From positions 46,098,172 to 46,162,171 of the forward strand of contig NC_052349.1 in the NCBI RefSeq assembly GCF_009727055.1: a DNA stretch of 64,000 nt. The letters run 5' to 3'. The notes under the pieces were generated by a model. That model was not told where the DNA came from and ran no database searches. It worked only from the letters and a program-made list of their open reading frames with translations. Source of the stretch: Benincasa hispida. Lineage: Eukaryota > Streptophyta > Magnoliopsida > Cucurbitales > Cucurbitaceae. A program made the position numbers and the translations under genes. Numbering within the stretch: position 1 is the first letter of the stretch; each line of letters starts with the position of its first letter. Shown here piece by piece: positions 57,751 to 64,000 of this stretch.

Positions 57751-59512
57751 TGAAAGAGTAAAACAATATGCAACGGAAGTATCAAGGATCCATAAGCTTT
57801 CTAATTCACTAATTTTAGCAAAAACTAAAGCATGCTCTTCTAAAAAAATAGGTTTTATGAACATACCTTTGATGAACTCTTCAAGATAACGCCTGTTCAG
57901 CTACTGTCTGCCCTTGTTATCAACGTGAACCACCTCAAAGCCTTCCCTACTATGCTCTTGGAGCTTTAGGAAGAGTTGTGGGACTCAAGAACAGCTTGAA
58001 GAAGTGAAGAAACTAGAGAAACTCACAGCAGCACAGCCGAAGAAGACAGCTTCTTCTTCAGAAAAAATTCTTTTGAAATTCTGTTCATTATCCTCTTCTC
58101 CAATAACTCCATTCTACTTTATATAATAGATGAACATGCAAAGTGATGGAGTGCATGACTTGCAGCTCATGCTTGGAGAATCAAGGTCAAGAAGATAATG
58201 CATTTTGTGTGAGCATAAAGATGATGGTAATGGAAAGTACCTATTTTCCATTTTTGTGCAATCATGCAAACGATTTTCATCTTCTTTTTAAAACCAAAAA
58301 TGATATTAAATCATTTTAATTTAAAATTTTATTTTCATAAATTAATTTAATATCAAATATTAAATTAATTTTTTCACAATAATCATCTTTATATATTTAA
58401 ATCATATTTAAACATTTATTCTCTTGTTCCGTTTAATTTGAACGTTTCAAATTAATCTCTCAAGCTATTCTAAAGCTTATCCATTTACGAGCTATTAGGG
58501 GGACCTCGCAGACCTACAGATCATGGGCTCTAACGATTCGAGATTAATCAGTTAAACTCATTAGTCCGATCTAACCCCCATTCGTTAACTAATGGGACAC
58601 TCCACTATAGCCCATAGTTGAACTCCTCTCACTGTAGATATATTATGTCCATTTAATAACCATAATTAGTAAGTCGATCATTCACAGGTTGTTCGTAATC
58701 ACAGCTAGGTTAAAAATACCATTTTACCCCTGTGACTACATCTTGTTCCTTAAATTCCTACTGATCCTCTAATGAACAATTCTGATTCATAATCTCTATG
58801 AATCAAATCCTTTCTCTATCATGAGAAGGCGGGGCCCCAATTTTTTAAGACCTGGATTCAGTACTTAAGAGAACAACTTATCTACTAACCCTAAATAGGG
58901 TAGGAGTGACTTCCATCTTGCAAGGCTATGTCCCCTGCTATTTATTCGGTCTTATCCCCAAAATGGTAAGCTTATTGAGCAGTGATGTTGGACTACTCTC
59001 ACCGTTTGCAGATCAAAGGATAATCCCGAACAAACAGAAGTTCATAGCTAGATTAGGATTAAGATCGAGTTAACCTAGGTTATGTAATAAATGAAATAGT
59101 CAGTCTTAACAATAAACGGTCGTTTTAAAGAAAAGTGACTATTTTCGTGGTCCAGTCTATATGCAAACTCATTGCATAGGATGCCTCCACTCTCATGTCT
59201 CAACATGAATGATTTGTGGATCACATCGTTTGTAGCACCTTACAACTTCTTGTAACAACTACAGAGTGGGCCGCATCCAATAGTGTTACCAGGATGAGAT
59301 ACCCAATTTCATCCATATACTCATTAGACCTTTTAGGCTATATACTGTCAACTTGATTCTGTTTATGTCACTACATAAAGTTACAACATTCAGACTATAG
59401 CCAATGATGCGTTTATTGGATTTTCATAATAAGATGCAAAATTAACAAGTCATTGTTATTGATTAAATAGAAATGTTTAACACGAACTGCGAGTTCTAGA
59501 ACATTCCCAACA
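57751..59512 (-). mobile_element. solo LTR, TSD CATGT
   Basis: On minus it starts TGTTGGGAATGTTCTAGAAC (59512) and ends ACTCTTTCA (57751), with exact CATGT flanks at 57746-57750 and 59513-59517. Length 1762 bp. Shared landmarks with the other LTRs: AGTAGCTGAACAG near the 3' end, ACATACCTTTGATGAACTCTTCAAG (plus reading), and CACCGTTTGCAGATCAAAGGATAATCC. Confidence 0.9.
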
Positions 59513-59623
59513 CATGTCTATTGTATCCCTAACACAATGATCATCTTTATTGTGATCTTCATTTTTCTTCATTCCATCGCAATATGAAGAGATTGAATCC
59601 AGCAACGAAAGCGTATAACGGCT

Positions 59624-59647
59624 TATATATATATATATATATATATA
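59624..59647. repeat. TA dinucleotide run
   Basis: Twelve TA repeats within the LTR 3' region. Confidence 0.9.
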
Positions 59648-60586
59648 AGATGAAATTATAGAAAATAGTAGATCAAGCATAAATTTAAGAGGGAACATGA
59701 AAATATTACCTTTGAAGAACCGTTCTTCAATCTTTTCCAAGTCTTCAAGAGTTTTACTAACTCTTTCTTCATGTACTGAACTCCTACGAACAGTATGAAG
59801 ATGCCACCATCGGATCTTCTTGTTATTCTCTTGGCAAGGAGCGATTTATGGGAACCAATTTTTGAAAGAAGAGAGAGAGATTTTGATCTTAGAGATTTAT
59901 TTCAAAGAGAACACGCTTTTTGTGAAAATTGAGAGAGAGAACGATGGGTTGAAAGGTTGGGGTGAGTCTGAGATCCTTATCTCTCCAATAACAAACCCCT
60001 TAAAAGATACGTGAAGTGGGATACATAACCACCCACTTCACATTTTCTTTTTATTTAATTAAATCAAACAATTTAATTAAATTAAATTGTTAATTAAATT
60101 AATTAATCAATTAATAAGTTAATATACTAAATTAAACTAGTCTAATATTTATTTAAATATATTTGATTTTATCCAAATATTTATCTCTCTCATAACCTAT
60201 AATTTTAATTTGAATCTAATACATACTATTTTGATATTTGAATCATATTCAAATATATAAATCTCCTTTTTATTATAAAGTTTAATTTTTTTAATCATAT
60301 TCACAATTAGCTTTATATTATAATGTATCTATATATATTATGTAATTGTATCATATACAATTAATATTATTCTCTTATTTAATTTGAACAATTCAAATTC
60401 TTTCAAAATTCTTGGTCCTTGTTTACTCGTTGTGAGCTAGTAGGGGTACCTAATGGACCTACATATTAGAAACTCCAATTATTTGACATTAACTAATTTA
60501 AATCTTTAATTATGTTAATGAACATTCATTAATTGTAAGTCATTCTAATAAAGACCCACAGCTACACTATTCGGACCGTAGAATAT

Positions 60587-60746
60587 TTCTGCATCCATGG
60601 ATTTAACTATTGCAGTAAGTCGATTCTTCACGAGCAGTTCGTAATTACAACTATGTCAAATTATTGTTTTATCCCTGTAATTATCTCTTACTCCTTAAGT
60701 ACCACTGATAACGAACAATCTGTTTATAATCATACCATAAGCCAAG
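60587..60746. repeat. 160-bp duplicated segment, left copy
   Basis: CATCCATGGATTTAACTATTGCAGTAAGTCGATTC ... ACCATAAGCCA. About 85 percent identical by eye to 62632-62791, on the other side of the plus-strand LTR. Confidence 0.8.
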
Positions 60747-62606
60747 TGTTGGAGTTAATGTCCTAAATCGAATGTATCTTGTAGTTTGTAAAGACAAATT
60801 ATATATCTAATAAAATAAGAGGTATTTTATTAATGTTTAGACTGCATTAAATCAATCCAATGAACTAAGATCCCAAGTTATTTTATGAAACTTAAACATG
60901 TATGTGGAGACATACAGGTGGATCATGTTTAAGTGATAACCTAAATGATCTGCAATAGATGAATACGGCTAGGTACCTTATCCTAGTAACACTATGAATC
61001 CGACCAATTTTATAGATGTTACAATTGTTGTAAAATGCTACAAATGATCTGATCCTGATCGTTCATGGATATATGCGAGCGGGGGTATTCTATACAAAGA
61101 GTTTGTATAAGACCGGATCACGAACTAAATAATCTCTCTATATAACATCATTGCTATTAGAGACTTACATTTCACTAGGATGACCATAAGTGACTTGACC
61201 TTAATCTTGAGTGAGTTGTGAACTTCTGCTTATGAGGGCAATCCTTTGATTTGTATAGGTGAGAGTGGCCTTGTTAGCCGACTCAACAAATCTACCATTT
61301 TGGGGACTTGTCCAAGTAGGGAGCTGGGAATACAACTACACAATATGGAATTCACTCGTTTTCCGACTTTAGGAAAAGTAGATAAATTTCTCGCTTAATA
61401 GCTGATTTCGGGTCTTGAACATTGAGGCCCCAACCTCTCACTGGCCTGAGAGGTGTTAGTTTAGAGTTGGACAATAAACTGTTTGTTCATTATAGAGATC
61501 AATGGTATTTAAGGAGTTAAATGTAACTACAGAGGTAAAACGGTATTTTGACCCAGCTATAGTTATGAGGAATTTGTAAAGGGTCGACTCACTACTGATT
61601 GGTTATATCCGTGGACACAAAAATAAATCTACAATGCGAAGAGTGGAGCTATCGGTTTTTAGTGAAGTGACCGGTAGTTAATGAAACTTGATTAATTTAA
61701 TTAAAGAGATCAATTAATTAATCTTTTATCATTGGAGCTTCTAGTCTGTAGATTCATAAGGTCCTCTTGTTAGCTCATTAAAGGATATATAAGCGGATGG
61801 GTTTGACTTGTTCAAATCAATTGTATATTAATGAGATTAATATAATATGGTTAATTATAGATGCTATCTATAATCAAGAGAGAAAATTATTGGAATAAAA
61901 TTCAAATATTAAAGAGATGTGTACATATAAATATGTGATAATTATATGTTGATTAATTCTATATTAAATATGATTTAATGTAGTCGTTTAATTGATTAAT
62001 TAATGGTTAATTAATTAAATAATTAACTTTAGAAGTAGAGATAAATATATATATATTATATTAATTAATTAATTAATTATATTAAATTGGATTTAATATA
62101 AACGGTTATTTAATTATTTGACTATTTAATTAAATAAAAGTTATTTAATTAAATTAGAACTAAAGTATGAATAGGAAAGACTAGTAGAAGGGGGTCACCC
62201 CTCTTCTCTATAAATAAGTCTTCATGGCTTATGTTTGTGATATAGTTGAATTGGAAATTCTGAATCCTAGTCTCCTACTACTTCTCTTCAAATCTCTCTT
62301 TTCTTCTCTACTACTTCTTTTTCCTCTTCCAAGTCTTGGAGACGACACATCCAATTCTTGGGATCCTAAAGAATAAAAAGGCTTCACTTATGGTAGTGTC
62401 CCTTGATCATTGAAGAGACGTTCTGGAGAAGACGTGGAGGGAATCGTGAAGAATTTGGGAATCTACAAAGGTAAGTTTTAGCTCTTCTCTCTTTTGTACT
62501 CTTAAATGCATGCTAATCTTGATTGTTATCCATTATGTTATTATTTTTGTACCATATTTGTTTATGTAAAATCAAAAAAAAAATTACAATGCGATCACAC
62601 GCTTCA
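60747..62606 (+). mobile_element. LTR, plus orientation, inserted in the copia-like LTR
   Basis: It starts TGTTGGAGTTAATGTCCTAAATCG and contains the standard landmarks of this LTR group (GTGGAGACATACAGGTGGATCATG, CTATAAATAAGTCTTC promoter-like box near 62209, GGGAATCTACAAAGGTAAG near 62457). It ends near ACACGCTTCA, about 1.86 kb. The left flank CCAAG is not repeated on the right (ACTTA), so the right end is tentative or the junction is rearranged. Confidence 0.65.
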
Positions 62607-62631
62607 ACTTAGGTTTCGACACCATATTTTT

Positions 62632-62791
62632 GCGTCCATGGATTTAACTATTGCAGTAAGTTGATTCTTCACGAGCAGTTCGTAAATACAGTTGGGTCAA
62701 ATTACCGTGTTATCTCTGTAATTACCTCTTACTCCTTAAATACCACTGATCCCTCTAATGAAAAATTTGTTTATGAACCTACCATAAGCCA
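62632..62791. repeat. 160-bp duplicated segment, right copy
   Basis: CGTCCATGGATTTAACTATTGCAGTAAGTTGATTC ... ACCATAAGCCA, same orientation as the left copy at 60587-60746. The frame at 62661-62912 lies in LTR sequence and is not a gene. Confidence 0.8.
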
Positions 62792-63458
62792 TGTCCCCCT
62801 TGAGCCAGCGAGAGGACAGGTGCCATTTGTTCAAAACCTAGAATCAACACTTAAGGGAACTACTCTTCTCCTTACCCTAAAGGCAGGAAGGAGCGAATTC
62901 CAACTTGTGTAGTTATGTTCCCCATTTCCTACTCGGACATGTCCCTAAAATGGTGGGCTTATTGAGTCGGCTACTCAAGCTACTCTCACTCATATAAATC
63001 AAAGGACAACCCTCACAGACAGAAGTCTATAACTCACTCAAGAATGAGATCGGATTATATGGTTATTCTATAAATTATTAATCTTTTCAATTAATGGTGT
63101 TACAAAGGGAGATTAAGTATTTCTCGGTTTAGTCGTATACAATCTCATTGTATAGGATACTCCCACTCGCATCCTCCACATGAACGATTTGGATCACATT
63201 TCTTGTAACACTTACAAAGTGGATCGTATCCATAATGTTTGGTAGATAAGGCACCTGACCTTAATCCATATATTATAGACCTTTTAGGTTATTACTTGAA
63301 ACATGATCCAACTGTATGTCCACTATATACCGTTCAAGTCTCGTGAAATAACCTTAGATTTTTCTATAATGAATAACTAATTATTGTATATTTCAAATTA
63401 TCAATTATTATATCAAATATCTAATTAACTATAAGGCTTTAAGGCATAAATACCAATA

Positions 63459-64000
63459 ATCTCCCACTTGCACTAAAGTCGATAAGCCAATAAGTGAGAC
63501 ATGTAACCTAGGGCATACTCTGTACTCAACATGTTCTCCCACTTATGCTAGTGCATAAGTGACATGCTCATAATCCTATACATTTTAGATGACCTTCACC
63601 CACTTTAGCCTAGAGAACCTTTTATATAAATCAATATATATGTAAAAAAAAAAACATCTTGGTCACAACCATGACGTTTTCTCTTAATTTGCCTTTATCT
63701 TATAAATTGGTGTTTACTAATATCCTTAGTTTTAGTCTTTACATCATTATTATCTCATAAAGTGTGATAGACCTAACTCATATCTTTTTAGATTTAGGGA
63801 TATATTATGACCACACAAACTATTGCCTCACAAGCAAAATAATTACCTTGTACTCAACCATCCACGATAAATCTTAACTTGGATTTCTCTAAATCCTTGT
63901 ATATCTAGTGTATCTTGTCCAAGATCAAATCTTAAACTCTGTTCACAAATATTTCATTATCCATAGATATTTTGAGAAAAAAATCTAATTCTATTTTTTT
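63459..64000 (-). mobile_element. 3' internal region of the copia-like element (runs off the window)
   Basis: The polypurine tract (AAGTGGGAGAT, complement at 63459-63469) is followed on plus by CTTGCACTAAAGTCGATAAGCC and a second CTCCCACTTATGCTAGTGCATAAGTG (63536-63561). No pol reading frame is reached before the window ends. Either the coding part lies further right or the element is non-autonomous. Confidence 0.6.

Larger units (their letters stand above)
59585..63458 (-). mobile_element. 3' LTR of a copia-like element, interrupted by a plus-strand LTR
   Basis: The LTR start on minus is TATTGGTATTTATGCC (63458; first dinucleotide TA instead of TG), immediately preceded by the polypurine tract AAGTGGGAGAT. 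The LTR end TGAAGAGATTGAATCC is at 59585. The two LTR pieces (59585-60746 and about 62632-63458) flank a plus-oriented LTR and overlap in content by about 160 bp. Together they give a normal LTR length of about 1.8 kb. The left flank CAATA (59580-59584) would be the element's target duplication; its partner is outside the window. Confidence 0.7.

Noticed and set aside
1..64000. A previously undescribed multi-gene system
   Set aside because: Apart from the cystinosin homologue, every recognisable coding segment is a broken part of a known transposon class (MULE, LINE, Harbinger, LTR elements). No gene cluster or novel domain combination could be supported.

Overview
This is plant nuclear DNA: very AT-rich, no prokaryotic-style gene packing, GT-AG introns, and dense layers of plant transposons. 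The DUF1985/Ulp1 Mutator-like element at the left end and the LTR family that begins near TGTTGGGTTTTATGCCC suggest a eudicot, perhaps a cucurbit. That placement is inference from memory of repeat families, not a search.

Only one apparently intact cellular gene is visible: an eight-exon cystinosin homologue (PQ-loop transporter) on the minus strand, 8226-15822, with all exon phases closing to a 281-residue protein. Its introns hold transposon debris: a LINE remnant in intron 5 (9.85-11.2 kb) and a MITE-like inverted repeat in the 3.5 kb intron 2. A TATA box and an ACGT (bZIP-type) site lie just upstream of the ATG.

Layout. 1-5.1 kb: Mutator-like element with a broken MURA transposase (plus) converging on a broken DUF1985/Ulp1 protease gene (minus). 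5.1-8.2 kb: degenerate short repeats and a decayed LTR/PBS fragment. 8.2-16 kb: the cystinosin gene. 16-28.8 kb: three diverged copies of a duplicated intergenic block, opened by LTRs, MITEs and a 40-base G run. 29-36 kb: AT-rich spacer with two related foldback elements, an RNase H-like fragment and a truncated LTR. 37-39.3 kb: gypsy-type LTR-like sequence. 39.5-49.6 kb: a dead PIF/Harbinger element (Myb/SANT-like ORF plus DDE transposase) split by four solo LTRs, one nested inside another in opposite orientation. 50.4-51.1 kb: hAT-type MITE. 51.7-56.9 kb: a minus-strand gypsy-type LTR region interrupted by a 2.3 kb solo LTR. 57.7-64 kb: another solo LTR, then the 3' LTR and polypurine tract of a copia-like element that leaves the window on the right, itself interrupted by a plus-strand LTR.

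Seven solo LTRs have a readable 5-bp target-site duplication (six exact, one decayed), and no intact gag-pol frame is seen. The window is therefore a record of repeated LTR-element insertion followed by LTR-LTR recombination around one conserved gene. I found no convincing new biological system. The most informative items are the reconstructed cystinosin gene, the layered insertions in the Harbinger element, and the segmental duplications.
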